Part shown: positions 1-12,100 of the stretch, one piece after another
Layout of the letters: the number at the start of each line of letters is the position of its first letter
Position numbering within the stretch: position 1 is the stretch's first letter
Source of the DNA: Notospermus geniculatus
Taxonomy: Eukaryota > Nemertea > Pilidiophora > Heteronemertea > Lineidae
NCBI GenBank assembly: GCA_002633025.1
Contig: NMRB01001102.1
Span: forward strand, 81,770-145,769
Direction: 5' to 3'
Length of the DNA: 64,000 nucleotides
Notes under the pieces: generated by a model
Seen by the model: the letters and a program-made list of their open reading frames with translations, nothing else
Database searches by the model: none
Told to the model about the DNA's origin: nothing
Made by a program: the position numbers and the translations under genes

Positions 1-431
1 TTTGTACCAACAAAATTACTTTTTCTACTGCGCAGTCACATAGAAAACGGACACGCGCAAAGTAGGCCCATGAATCTACCAAGGCTCGTTTCCACAGACG
101 CGTTTCACGCTGCGTGATGCGTCAAATCTTTTGTTATTTTCCGCCGCTCTGCTTCCAAACAATGGGCGAAGCGCGTCAAAACGCTCACGCTACCGCTTCT
201 GTGGAAACGGGCCTTTAGGGGGAATTCATTGCTGCAGGGATGCGGTCCGTTTGCCCCTAGTTTTCCGGATAGGACAACGCAAAAGCCCATTCGATCGATT
301 TTTTTATGGACAAAATCCCGAATGAACCGCACTTTACTGGGCGCATGGTTATCACCGCGTTATTCGTTCAGGTGTGCAGCTACCATAAATTTGCATTCTG
401 AGCTCCATTTTCTCTTATTATTTTGATCTAG
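1..431. other. Intron sequence of gene A with a foldback-like fragment
   Basis: No exon seen. About 90-225 holds an imperfect palindrome ('cgtttccacagacgcg' facing 'cttctgtggaaacggg') around a motif also found in the 28.3 kb hairpin ('gcgtgatgcgtcaaat'). Confidence 0.4.
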
Positions 432-540
432 ATCTCTGTGAAATTAACAAAGGACCTCGTTGGAAAGAGCGTCACATGCAAAGCTAAGTACGAATCGACC
501 AACGCCTTTTCTCCAGAGGCCTCTACAAAGCTTGAAGCTG
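432..540 (+). CDS. Gene A exon: C-terminal half of an Ig-like domain
   Basis: Acceptor 'ttgatctag' ends at 431; donor G|gtaaga at 541. It reads phase 0 in, phase 1 out, 36 codons. The phase-0 entry means the intron cuts inside the Ig domain, as also happens (in phase 1) in Ig1 and Ig2 of gene B. Confidence 0.7.
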
Positions 541-1501
541 GTAAGAAAATGAAATTTTATAAGATGAAAACACGAAAACTGTACATTATTGTATAGAACT
601 TTCCCAAAAAGATGGTGGCTTCTAATGCGGGTGATCCACCGACTTTACGACGAGTTTACGATCTGTTTGCGATTAGCTCACAACGCAACAGTTTCCAATG
701 CTTTTCCACGGCAAAAACGTGCATAAGGGAAACTTTAGAACTAAAATTTCAACTTCTATCGGTCTGCACACATGTATTGCGGAGATACACGCCGTGCTGT
801 TTGCACAGGTTAAGTCTATTGGTATTTAGCTACAAGATGAGGGGTCAGTTGCTATGTTAAACTTTCTGACTTTCTCACAATGAGGATTTCAAAATGGGAT
901 GCAAAAACCAACTTTGCAAATAGCCCCGCAATCAATGGGCCATGTCTATAGTGGCAAACTGATCGTATACTCGTCGTAAAGTCGGTGGATCACCCGCATG
1001 ACGTCGACGTGGCCATTCTTTGTCCAAGCATTACATAACACTACCAACGCATCCTCTCAGACAATTATTTTACCTGAACTTTTGTGTCCATGGCCCGCTT
1101 GACCAGCTTGGCGTGCCAGCGGCCATTGAATGCTATTGAGCTTCTGACGTCATATGGTGAGAACTGTTTGACCGCCATCTTTGTTGGAAAAGTCTATATC
1201 ACAGGCAAATCGTCGGTACCACTGAACCAGGATGAATCATCTCTGAAATGAAAATTCCAGAAGAAAGCAGTTTAGTTTTGATCCAGCTCATGAGGCCTTA
1301 TGTCAAATAATTCTTGGGCTCTGGCATAGGCCTGTATGGGGTATCCACGGTCTGGATTCTATAAATAATGCACTTTTTTTCTCTACTTCAGGGCCGGGTT
1401 GTCCGAGTTGTCCGACTTGTGGTTGTGTTGAAGGTGCCGGTGTATCTCTGATGACCATTGGATTGGTTCTGCTGCTGAGTACAGTCCTGATGAAGGAATA
1501 G
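432..1501 (+). CDS. Gene A, 3' end: Ig domain plus C-terminal hydrophobic tail (partial, 2 exons)
   Basis: Joined coding sequence 432-540 + 1392-1501, continuing off the left edge. The first exon encodes the C-terminal half of an Ig-like domain with the F-strand Cys in 'VTCKAKY'. The second encodes a Cys-rich stalk (GPGCPSCPTCGC), a hydrophobic stretch (VSLMTIGLVLLLSTVL) and a three-residue tail, MKE, then TAG. The splice G|GG restores glycine, so the phase (1) matches the domain-boundary phase of the genes downstream. The very short polar end fits either a type I membrane anchor or a GPI-attachment signal; small residues (EGAG) just before the hydrophobic stretch would suit an omega site. 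Probably a surface Ig-superfamily protein, related by exon phase but not obviously by sequence to gene B. Confidence 0.7.
541..1391. other. Gene A last intron; contains dispersed repeat
   Basis: No coding signal. The stretch 990-1195 is a copy of a dispersed repeat that recurs in opposite orientation at about 30905-31120 and in diverged form at 54285-54425 and 55080-55130 (shared words 'tggtgagaac', 'attgtc', 'cttctgacgt'). Confidence 0.5.
1392..1501 (+). CDS. Gene A terminal exon: Cys-rich stalk and hydrophobic tail
   Basis: Acceptor 'ctctacttcag' ends at 1391; stop TAG at 1499-1501. Three CPxC-like cysteines precede about 16 hydrophobic residues and the tail MKE. No AATAAA is visible within the next 300 bases, so the poly(A) site is unknown. 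Confidence 0.7.
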
Positions 1502-1726
1502 AGAGAAAGAGAACGGAGAAGTGTACAAGCATATTCTGAACCCGGTTAATCAACATCGAAGCCGATAATTTATAATTTGTTAATATAGGCTTGGCAAGAA
1601 AATTCAGGAAGCATACACTTTCAGTAGCCTATGAGGGGAGGTGGTCTGAAAATTTAGGGGTCATTTGAACATGCCTGTACATTTTTGATCATTTTTTGTT
1701 GAATGGGGGGGGGGACTAAAAATCCA

Positions 1727-1834
1727 GGGGCCGTATGCATAAAACATCTTAAGTGTAAAAGTTCCCTTAAACTATTGTTCCAAACAAAAGATAAGGGAAA
1801 TTTTACACTTAAGATGTTTTATGCATACGGCCCC
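1727..1834. mobile_element. Foldback (snapback) element
   Basis: Near-perfect inverted repeat: 34-bp arms beginning 'ggggccgtatgcataaaaca' with a loop of about 40 bp. No coding capacity. Confidence 0.75.
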
Positions 1835-1986
1835 AGGTTGTTATGCGCACACACATGTACTAGAAGTATGGTCCCGTACACTTTTTTTGGCACCGTACCT
1901 TTCACAATNTCACAATTTGTGAGCCACTCCAGCAAAAGCAGCGCTTGTTGCAAGTGATCATCATTGATCATCAGTTTACCCAACTA

Positions 1987-2110
1987 TTAGGGAGATTTCG
2001 CAAGCGCCCGGTTAGGCCATACGACGACGTTTATCTATTGTTTTGGTACACCCACACAATAGATAAACGTCGTCGTAGGGCCTAACCGGGCGCTTGCGAA
2101 ACCTCCCTAA
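1987..2110. mobile_element. Snapback MITE, TAGGGAG-ended, interior type B
   Basis: Ends ttagggag...ctccctaa; arms of about 55 bp with 'cgcccggttaggcc' and 'cgacgacgtttatctattg'. The same interior recurs at 47576-48150 and 57342-57912, where it is interrupted by another foldback. Confidence 0.85.
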
Positions 2111-2163
2111 TATCACTGCTGTCCACTACTATTGTAAACCTGCAGAGACGTACATTTCAGCTA

Positions 2164-2295
2164 TTAGGGAGTTTAAGAGATCACACGCTAACGATAACGT
2201 TTATGTTAACAATATTTTTCGTACATGAAATACATGCAAGAAATAGCGTTAACGTAAACGTTATCGTTAGCGTGTGATCTCTGAAACTCCCTATT
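2164..2295. mobile_element. Snapback MITE, TAGGGAG-ended, interior type C
   Basis: Ends ttagggag...ctccctatt with arms built on 'gatcacacgctaacgataac'. The interior is unrelated to the element at 1987 although the ends match. Confidence 0.85.
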
Positions 2296-2945
2296 GTGTT
2301 GTAAGGCCTTTAATTCTTTCCTCGGTTGCGACAAGCGCCCTGCTTTTGCTATAAGAGTGGGTCACATATTTTCGTCATTTGTGTGATATACTGTAGTTCA
2401 TTGAATTGCACCGAATAGAATAGAATATAAAATAGAATAGGCCTAGCATAGAATATTTATTTCTCGCATAAACCTTGACAAGGTACACGGAGGATACAAA
2501 AGTTCGCATAGCAAGGCACGAACATCCGGGTTACTAATTCAAGACATTTGAAAAGAAGTTAGGAACGTGAGGTGACGTCATCAATTGTCGTACCGTAAAA
2601 TACCGTAAAATCTCTTTCATAAGGTCTGTGACAAGTTGTCAAGTGTGTATGAAAACTTAGCATGAAAAGAAAGCATACCATAACAAGAAGAACCGCTGTA
2701 ACGTTTTTCATTGCGGCTCATGTGCCAGTGTGAGTGTGACATTACAATAGATTGACGGAATAACCGGCGACTTGACAATGAGCGACACACAGAGAAACAC
2801 TGAGTCTGTTTCCTGGTGCGTTCCAAACAATGGGAGTCACATTGAAAAATGTCCACGCTCAAAAACATTACACCTGTTTCCAAAGCTTGCGTTACTGCTG
2901 GATTCAATTGGTGGCGCCACTATATGCTGGTGGCAATGTACTAAT

Positions 2946-3577
2946 ACACTCTAAAAACTAAAGTGTTGGACTTAACTCTTAAAGAGTTATATATAACACT
3001 TTGCAAGCGTCTCCACAGTGACTGCACTCTAAGTGTTAATTCTACACTTTCTTAAGTGTTAACATTTTTAACACTAGCAAGTGTTACATGTGTAATACCT
3101 GAATGCAGTGAGTGTTTATGAGAACGCACGGTGACCGGATTGGGGAGTGTGCCTGGAAGGCTGGCAGACCCCCCCCCCCCCCCCACACGGTGACCGGATT
3201 GGGGAGTGTGCCTGGAAGGCTGGCAGACCCCCCCCCCCCTCTCCCCAGTAGAAATACATGTAGGCCTAGCTTCTTATCGTTTTCAGTCATCATGAACAGG
3301 TTAATTTTACCACTTGCACAGTCAACACTTAAAAGTGTTGATTCATTCACAGTCAACACTTAACAGTGTTGATTCGTTCAAAGTGTGAAAATAACACTTA
3401 ATCAACGCCTAAAGTGTTAAAACAATGTAACACTCTATAAGCGTTATTTTTCAACACTTAAGTTATTACAGTGTACACTTCAAAGTGTGGAAATAACACT
3501 TAATCAACGCCTGAAGTGTTAAAACTAATGTAACACTTTATAAGCGTTATTTTCCAACACTTTAGTTTTTAGAGTGT
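2946..3577. mobile_element. Foldback element of about 630 bp rich in 'aagtgtt' words
   Basis: Terminal inverted repeats 'acactctaaaaactaaagtg' and complement. The interior is full of AAGTGTT/AACACTT words and contains a two-unit tandem repeat. Confidence 0.75.
3127..3240. repeat. Two-unit tandem repeat, about 57 bp, ending in poly-C
   Basis: Unit 'cacggtgaccggattgggga'... ends in a run of C (13 or more). It lies inside the 2946-3577 foldback. Confidence 0.85.
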
Positions 3578-3629
3578 AAACTGTCTTTTGGCCTCATTAT
3601 TGAGTTTTTGAAATTATGTATAATGGTAC

Positions 3630-3992
3630 AATGAGGAACCCGCATGCCGTTTATCCCGACAGTCGGCGCTGCGAGCGGTGCGACCGAAGTGACGTCATCG
3701 AGGTCGTTCTACGTGTTGACGTTACGTCATGAAAAAATGAGCTGTACATTTTTCTACAGGAATAATGAGATAAAGACGTTGTCATTATCGCCATCCCATT
3801 TCTTCATTTTAAGGAAAAAAGCACCGAAAATGCAGCTATTTTCATTTGGTACAAGATGATGTAAATTTTAATGCCACGCAACCGAAACAAAAGGGTTATT
3901 TATCACGCCAGAAATAAATGGAAATAACGTTAGAAAAAAAGAAAGTTCGGTCGCACCGCTCACAGCGCCACGTCGTGACGTTAGTTCCTCCG
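3630..3992. mobile_element. Foldback element, 'atgaggaacc' family
   Basis: Starts 'atgaggaacccgcatgccg', ends 'cgtcgtgacgttagttcctc'. Both ends resemble those of the 1.7-kb foldback at 59928-61638, including the 'ggtcgcaccgctcacagcgc' side. Confidence 0.55.
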
Positions 3993-4804
3993 GTTGCCCA
4001 TTTTGTAGTGACCATATCTGTTGATAAAGCATGGGCTTTGTATTGGGACTTGCATTCGTAGGATGTTGACACCTTGACAGCTCGAAGACAAAGGTGGCGC
4101 CCTCCTGTAGTCGTGGTGTCTATCATGTTCTGAGCCTTCGTTTGAGGTGTTTGCCGGGCGATAGCATTTCTCTTGCTCGTCGCATGGGGGATTTTTGTCA
4201 TGCAGTTCAGCTTTAAGCCCCTTTCACACTGGACCTGCGCAGAGTTGCGTTGTGCGGCGAAATTAGGCTGCGCACTCATGAAAGAAATGTGCTGCGCGAG
4301 GATCGGCGTAGTTCCTGAACCCACACTAAGCAAAAGTGAGTAAAGGAAACAGATCTGAACACGCGACCTTCAGGAGGCTGGCAGTGTCCCAGTTACATTT
4401 TATAATCGGTCGATACAAGACAAAGAATGCGAGCCATGAAGCCACACGGAACACCGGAGCCCCCTGCCGTCCACCGGGAGACAATTAGTCTTGTCGGTGC
4501 ATTCCACTTCACCAGTTGTTATTCGACCCCTCCCGGAATCATCCGGCGGGTTTCCATCATTTCCGATGTTCTAAAAAGCAAAGTGTGTTCTCGCTGGCAC
4601 GAAGTTCCGACAGTTTTAACGGCAGGCGCCAAGGCGACGACCTCGACCTACGCATGTTATATCACGAGCATGCGTCAATAGTCATGCATGTGATGGCTCC
4701 AAGGCCGGACAATCATCGAGAATTTGACATGGAAGCAGTTTTTTCCCTGGAGCCGAGTATGGGGCNAAGGGAGTGGACACTTATTCACTTCACAGGTACA
4801 GTTA
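3993..4804. other. Intergenic sequence, no gene recognised
   Basis: Between genes A and B. Short open frames occur on both strands, but none has domain character or splice structure. One ambiguous base (4766). Confidence 0.4.
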
Positions 4805-5252
4805 TTAGGCCATGAGAATGAAAGTTCCTGTTTTGCGTCCACCGCCCGCATGTCCTGACAACGCCCCCCAATAAAATTCATTATTTCAAATTTCATTATT
4901 CCCCAAAAAAATCCCCCCAAAATCGCACAAAACACAACAATTGCTCTATTCCCAAGCATCCATATCGTCAAATCTGCACAGTAAACACATCTTGCGCCTC
5001 ACCTTCAGTAGTGTCGGCCGTCACCAGCGAGCTGGCTACGAAGACCTTGTGATGCTTTCATTCATTTAGGGCCTACTAACTCAAGATACTAGTAAACGAA
5101 TGAAAAGTGTTATGATCTAAGATGTTTTGATGACTTGGAAAGCTCTTGTTGCTTGTAGAAATAAAATAATGAATAATGAATAATGAAAAAAAGCCTCATC
5201 ACTTTTCATTTTTGCCGGGACGCAAAACAGGAACTTTTATTCTCGTGGCCTT
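4805..5252. mobile_element. Foldback element of about 450 bp
   Basis: Terminal inverted repeat: 'ttaggccatgagaatgaaag' plus 'ttcctgttttgcgtcc' at the left, complement at 5217-5252. AT-rich interior. Confidence 0.75.
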
Positions 5253-5344
5253 ACACATTTCTGGGGAATCCTAATCAGGTTTCACTTTTGTTTAACCCTT
5301 AGACTCACAGGGGGCCCTGATTATTTAGTATTGGTTAATTTCAT

Positions 5345-5600
5345 GGGCGGTTGCAGTGGCGGTGGTGGCAGCGGCAGCGGCGGTGCTGGTACTGGTGGCG
5401 GGGATGGCGGTGTTGCAGCGGCTGCAGTGTTGGTGGAATGGCGGTTGCGGCGGCGGTAGTGCTCATTGTGGTGGCAGTTCTGGTGGTGGTGGCGTGCCCG
5501 TTTTGGCGGTCATGATGGCGATGGTGCCGACAGCGGCGGCCTTTGTGCCAATGCGGTGGTAATTCTGGCGTCGGCGCTACGGCGGCAGTGCCTTTTGTGG
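5345..5600. repeat. Low-complexity GGY/GGC triplet-rich stretch
   Basis: Imperfect (ggc/ggt)n. It gives an open frame of Ala/Val/Gly composition only because of the triplet periodicity; not a gene. Confidence 0.7.
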
Positions 5601-7484
5601 TGAGTGAATGGCGACGACGGAAGCTGTAACGTGCCTCTGGGTTTTCATTAAATCTGGATTAATATCGGAGATGTGATTCTTCGTATCAAATTAAAACCCA
5701 GTTACTGGCTTTGTAGAATTATCTCCGCTAATTCCCTCATCATCAACAAATCGAGCTCCATTCCTTTCACACACGTCAGTGTTTCCCCTTATTGTTTGGG
5801 AAACGCTGGCAGTAGATTGACACGTTCTCTGTAGGCCGCATTCTAGAAGCTTAGGTTTACCGTCAGTTATTGTTTGCAGGGCTGAATACAAAAGTTTAAA
5901 TGTACCTTAGAGTTAAGGAGGCTTCTAGAATACGGGCCCGCGTGTCCCCTATCGTCAAGTCTCAGCTTATTCCGTCAGACAACAGTAGGGGAACACTCAC
6001 AGGTGGGGAACATTCAAAAACGTCACACCGGCGACGAGCATGCAGGGCCGTCAATCACTGTTAACTTTCAATAAGCCTGGAGATTTAATCGCTGTCTGGA
6101 GAGTGCAGCCAATGATTGAAAATTAATAAATATATTAACATACCACAGGAACATATTTTTATTAATCTGTGTCGCAATATTGTCGCATTAGGTACATAAA
6201 ATGGCAGGTGTGTCTTTAGACCGAACCGGAAAGAGACACATAAATGCTCTCGGCGTGACTAATGGAGACAGCCACGGAGGTTTATGGTTACCCAGTGAAC
6301 GGGAAACAAATATATTAAAAGTAGCGCATTAAAAGATTATCATTACTCTGTAGATTAAGTGATGGGGTCTTGGAAATCGGTGCAAAAAAATTTGACCGGT
6401 TCAGACTTAGGTGATTCAGGTCATTCTTAAATGGACCAGTGTTTCTAAAGGAGGTCAGCCCACCTGGGGTACATTCAGCACGAGAAAGTATCGCCATGGA
6501 CTGTTCGAACTGATCGGTTGATATTGATTGGTCGATTGAAGAACCCGACGCGATTGTGAACAATTCGTCGGGCGGTGAATTCCATGTATGTGTGTGTTTA
6601 TTTCAGTATTCAGGGTATTAGGGCTCGCTTCCACCAGCATGGCGGCGGCGGCGGCGGCGTTTGAATCGATGTTGATTCCATTGACTGTTTCAACTGCAGT
6701 TTCGCGTCAGCGTCGAACTGCGGAAGTCTAGTATAGATCAGTTCAAATTAGGTCGTCGTTTATGACGTCATGGCGATTTCTTGGCAACCCGCACATGCGC
6801 AGTAGCCATTTTCCTTGACAACAAAGCTGGGCGAAAAGCCCACAGAAAACGGCAAAATGTGTGACCCACCGGCAAATCCTTCGTTGAAAGCCATTAAAAC
6901 ATCGACTTCCGTCTTGGACCAAGGAAAACGGCAAAATGCGCATGCGCGAATTATCCATGGCAATGACCTAATTACGAAGTTTGATCTCATCTATACACGG
7001 TGCGTAGTGTCGGCCGACACAATCATACGACAAAATCGGCTCGTGTAAATAGAGCTTTAGTTGTTGACTGCTAGTTGTGTACATTGGCCTATACAAACTG
7101 GACACTTTAGCAAGTAACTAAGCCTAGCAAGGTTTTATGAAACAGTTCCTGATCGCCACCGATCTTCTCGCCAGCCACCGCAGACTTGGCGATATTGGTT
7201 TTGGTACTGTTCGACCATCGCAGGCGAGAGGATTCCACGCATCGCTGTCCAGCGCACACCTGGCGTCCACAACCGATTTTGTTCGTTGGCGGTCAGATCG
7301 CGTCCGATATCGCGCGGTGTGCTGCCCGCTAGTGAGGAATACATATGTGTCGTTTTTAGGATTCTTCATCAGGTGATACTAGTGAGGTTTAGAAAACGAT
7401 GGATAAACGTAAACGAACGACAATGACGTCACATGTATTCAAGTGCCAGACCCAGGTTGGAGTTTGATGTCAATAGAGAGTTAG
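5601..7484. other. Intergenic repeats between genes A and B
   Basis: No exon seen. At 5863-5935 'ggcttctagaatacgggc' is shared with 21180-21235. At about 6755-6975 two 'catgcgc' sites face each other around a probable degenerate foldback. At 7370-7420 there is a fragment with 'gataaacgtaaacg', like the interior of the element at 49553. Confidence 0.4.
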
Positions 7485-7613
7485 TAGGGAGTTTTCGCAA
7501 AGCTCCCGAAACGCCAACGCGAACGCCAAACCCATTGTTCGATGCCACGAAGACAGCACCGAACAAAAGGATAGACGTTCGCGTTGGCGTTTGGGGCGTT
7601 GTGAAATCTCCCT
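7485..7613. mobile_element. Snapback MITE, TAGGGAG-ended, interior type A (copy 1)
   Basis: Arms 'gaaacgccaacgcgaacg' and complement, centre 'ttgttcgatgccacgaag'. Followed directly by a second copy. Confidence 0.8.
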
Positions 7614-7740
7614 GTTCGCAAAGCCCCCGAAACGCCGACGTGAACCTCTATCCTATTGTTCGCTGCTCTCTTCCTAGCATCGAACAATGGGATTGGCGTT
7701 CGCGTTGGCGTTTCGGGGGCTTTTGCGAAAACTCTCTATT
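7614..7740. mobile_element. Snapback MITE, interior type A (copy 2, adjacent)
   Basis: Same arms ('cgcaaagcccccgaaacgcc'...) and the end 'gaaaactctctatt'. The two copies sit head to tail with only a few bases between, as if one inserted into the end of the other. Confidence 0.75.
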
Positions 7741-8242
7741 GTCATGTCGTTTTATCGTTCATTATCTTATCGTTCAATATCTTAACCTCCCTATATTACG
7801 ATTGATAATTAAGTTCTACTGACAGACATTCACACGTCGTCATGGATTATCTGATAATCCCTGTTATGATGGGTCATCAATTCTAAGAAGCCATCCAAAC
7901 TGATTAAATTATGCAGTAAAAAATATTGCACTCGGAATTTCTCGTGACCAGTTGGATTTCCTGAGCGATGTCGTCATAGAAATCGTTAGGAATTAATCCA
8001 ATCGGATGCAAGTATTTGTTGTCAGCCAACAATCGACTGCAGACCACAAAATCTCGGCTGTTGTGTATTCAAATTGGAATCGACCGGCAAATATGCAATA
8101 CGTCATAAGGTTTAAAATGATTCGCTGTTTGGAAGCACTGTTTCTGGATCTGTTCGCATTCAAGTTCCTTTGACTCAATAGCCCTTCTCAGACGCTAGGA
8201 TACAAAGATCACTTGTTTATTCTTGGCTAACTGTATTTGGGG

Positions 8243-8642
8243 TAATAGTGAGGTTTCGCAAATCTGACGAAACACGAAGTAGGAAATACGAAATTCAACT
8301 TCATTTCCAGGACCTAATATATTTCAGGAGATGGTTGGTACCACAAATGTCCCTACTGCCAGTGCGTCTTTTAGCATATCATGTAAGACCGAGAGAGTTA
8401 TGGTGCATCTTGAATTTTTTAATTTCCACTTCGTATCTACGAAGTGGAAACGAAAGACAAATTTCAAAGTTTAATATACACCGTAACTCTACCGGTCTAA
8501 CGTCATACGCTAAAAGACGCTCGTGCAGCAGGCGAAATTTTGGTACCAACCATCTCCTGAAATACATTAGGTCCTGGAAATGAAGTTGAATTTCGTATTT
8601 CGTACTTCGTGTTTTGTTAGATTTGCGAAACCTCTCTATTAT
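8243..8642. mobile_element. Snapback element, interior type D (about 400 bp)
   Basis: Ends 'taatagtgaggtttcgcaaa' and 'tttgcgaaacctctctatta'. Arms of about 150 bp carry 'acgaagtaggaaatacgaaa'. A fragment with the same end is at 12205-12278. Confidence 0.8.
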
Positions 8643-9051
8643 CTCCTAACAAAGCGGTGACTTCGACCGCCCAAACCAACCGTTACGTAATCAATAATGT
8701 GACGAAATGATATGACGTAATCATGAGAGTACGGATTACGTAATAAACTTAGAACATACGGTCGAACATCACCATCGCTATTTAACAACTACAAATACAT
8801 AATGCCGGCCTTGACTTTTGGCTGGCCTTTTCTATCTTGGATATTTTCATCGTTCGATGCACGTAATTTGAGAGGACGCAATCACAGCGCGTGAAATCGA
8901 CATACAGGAGGTGAAAGCGACTGCAACAAGGTGTGTGTATATTTCTGCAACAGGTGGACGGACATCTTGAAGTCGGGTTTATGGTTGTGTAATCGAATAA
9001 CGACGTACTAGTCTGAGACAAAAAGGATAAAATATTTTGTGTCTAATCAAA

Positions 9052-9115
9052 ATGGCTGTGGATATTTCAATGATTTTGTTACCAATAGTTTTCTGGATGG
9101 CTGGATCATTAATGG
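9052..9115 (+). CDS. Gene B exon 1: signal peptide
   Basis: ATG in good context (tcaaaATGG). It encodes MAVDISMILLPIVFWMAGSLM, a typical hydrophobic signal sequence, then G|gtaagt in phase 1, exactly the phase of the next CTLD exon. Gene C starts with an equivalent exon of the same length (64 coding bases). The promoter and 5' UTR start are not evident; a weak 'ctatttaac' lies near 8778. Confidence 0.7.
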
Positions 9116-12100
9116 GTAAGTGTTTTAATTTCAGGCGCCTCCCCACGGTCCACACATGTTCTGTTCTTTGGGTGTGGTGGGGGATGGGGGGAGGCACTCC
9201 TAGAGTAAATTTCAGAATGTCAATCGTCTTCGACAAACCCCGACACGAAAAATGTCACAGTGCTCTGCATAATATGTGAAGTTCACGTTACTTTTGGGGG
9301 GGGGGGCGCAGTGCTCTAGGATAATTCGCCCCCGGATAACTTGCCCCCGGATAATTCGACCCCTAGGATAATTCGTCCCTAGGATAACTCGCCCCTAGGA
9401 TAACTCGCCTCCTAGGATAATTCGCCCCTAGGATAACTCGCCTAGGATAATTCGCCCCTAGGATAACTCGCCCCTGAGGATAATTCGCCCTGACCCATCC
9501 TTTGTCCAGGACCAACGCGGCGGAAACAAACAATGCTTTCGAGCGTCTTGCGCTCGAAAATGCTGTCCATTCACGCGATTTTCGAGCGGCAGACGCTCGA
9601 AAGCATTGTTTGTTTCCGCCACGTTGGTCGTGGACAAAGGATGCGACATCGCGCGGCAAGAAAATCGCGTGAATGGATTCTTAACCTTAGGCTGAGGATC
9701 TGTGATAAGTCGCTGATCTCAACCTCCCTAATTCTATGGCATCGATCCTGAGGGAAAAATCTATTATAGAAAATACGCGTCACGCCCGGAAACCCGACTG
9801 GCACCGCCGTATCGACGACTGACTTTAATTTGCATACAACATAGACTCGTGAACTGCATTGTGCAGTCTTCCTGGCGTGATGTTGAAAATCAAACATTAT
9901 AATAGAGAGGTTAGATTCTTAACGCTTACGACAAACGTAAACGAGAATCTGACGTTAGTACACAACTATATGACGAATAGTATTCAAATAGACATATTAT
10001 TCCCCATAAAAACAGGAATACGAAATTTATCTTGTCAGGATATGATACCAGATAGGACACCAGTCGTTTCTTGCTTAATTAACTCCTAAAACAATTTTTT
10101 ATCTCAAAAGATCATTTCCCCTCTTCAAGCCAAGTTATTCTGGTGTCAGATATGGGGAAAATGCATCTGAGAGGATGTAGATTTTCAATTTTTTCTGGCG
10201 GAGGACCCCACCCCCTGCGGCTTCGCCCTCTACACTCAATCACTTTTGCCCCCCCCCCAGGCCACAAAAGCTAGCTACGCCCCTGTCATGTGTACCTAGA
10301 GATGGTCTCCACGTAAGAGTGTCTCGTACAAATCGGCTCTCAACGGGCAACTCACCATTGTCGGCTTCCTTACGACTTAGGTCCTTGCACACCAAAAACG
10401 CGCGTTGAACGCCGCGGAAAACGCCGCGGTTTCCGCCCACATACAGGGGTCACACCTATGGCAAGCGGATTGTCCAGTTATTCCAAAAACCTACATTTTT
10501 GCACTAAAACCTAGTTTTTTGCTTATAAAACTTAGTTTTTGTGGGTAAAATATAGGTTTTTTGACAAAAACTAATATTTTCTCCCAAAAAACCTTTTTTG
10601 TCTAAAACCAAGTTTTATAGAAGAAAACTTAGTTTTTTGCTTCATAAAATATAGGTTTTTGTCAAAAAACTTAGTTTTTGTCAAAAACCTATATTTTATG
10701 GCAAAAAAATCTGGTTTTATGCCAAACAACCCCCATTTTATCGACAAAAATGTAAGTTTCTGCACTGAAATGTCCAGTTATTCCATAAAACTAAGTTTAT
10801 TGGTCAAAAAAACCAAGTTTTTTACTAAAACCAAGTTTTATGCCATAAAAAGTAGGTTTTTGATAAAAACCTAGTTTTTATGGAAACCTACCATACACAC
10901 CTCCTGCGTGAAACGCTGCGGGACGCGTGCATTTTTCGGGGCAAGCACACTGGATATTACTACAAAAGTTATTTCAGGAGGCGACGCGGCGGCGAGCGCG
11001 CGTCATTTTTTTGCTGCACGTTTTTGGTGTGACCCTTTTATTGAAAATCCATTGAACCTATTTTCCCGGCGGTGAACGCGCATCGTTTTTCGCCGTCGCG
11101 GCCCGCGGCACGGTTTTGGTGTGAAGGCCTTTAGGCTGAGACATATGACCGCCCACAGTTTTCTATGGTTAAATTGCCCATAGAGAGCAATCATGAGCGG
11201 GAAAACCTCTCACGTGGAGAACCACCTTTAGACAACCTAATATAACAAATATAATATAGACAAACCTAATATTGCCTTTTAATAGAATAATGAATGGGTA
11301 ATTTACATTTGTCATGTTGTTGTTTCCCTTTGACCAACGCTGATCAGGATATCAACTGCCCATAATTTTCTACGTTTACCCATAGAAAGCAAAAAATCAC
11401 ATCCCACAAATAGAAAGCAAAAAAAACATCCACAAAGAAAGCCACGCAATAGCCGTGGTTACACCTGTCTGAAAAAGCCCGGACTTTTTGAAGCCCGGGT
11501 CTGAAATAAGCCCGGGCTTTTTGAGAATGTATGCGGCATGTATGGGACGAAAAGCCCGGGCTTTATTTAGACACGGCGATTTACAGGTGTAAACGCAAAA
11601 AGCCCGGGCTGAGCCCGGACTTTTATGTAGTGTAACCTAGGTATAAGTCTGCAAATACCAGAACACGGCATATCTCCAGCATGATGGGATTGGATATTAT
11701 ACTTCCATACTTCCATTCAGGTGGTATATTACAAAGAATTACTCAGAAAGTGAAACCAACATCGGAACTTCTTAATTTCCTTTTCCGCCATGAAAAGGAA
11801 AAATGATGAAGTGACTTCTATTTTTGCCCCAGTCACAATGTATTGGATGGAAGGTCGTTCACATCTCGCCACCAACGGACATGCACTTTTACTCTTCGAG
11901 ACATGAGTTCCGCGGTGAATGCATGGTCAGATTCTATTGGACCGATTGAATAATTATGCATCATTATGGGAAATTAGCAACGCTTTCAAGGTCTGGTAAG
12001 AAATGATGAGAAAAGGCAGTGAGTGGTGAGAGTGGTGCAGTGAAAACATCGGTCGGCACTTTGTCATGGCCAAGCTTCAGGTTCGAACACGGTCGCGCAA

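Noticed and set aside
5356-5562. Ala/Val/Gly-rich open frame
   Set aside because: Product of GGY triplet-rich low-complexity DNA.
9310-9492. CRISPR-like spaced repeats
   Set aside because: Units are contiguous and degenerate without unique spacers, and the DNA is eukaryotic; a minisatellite.
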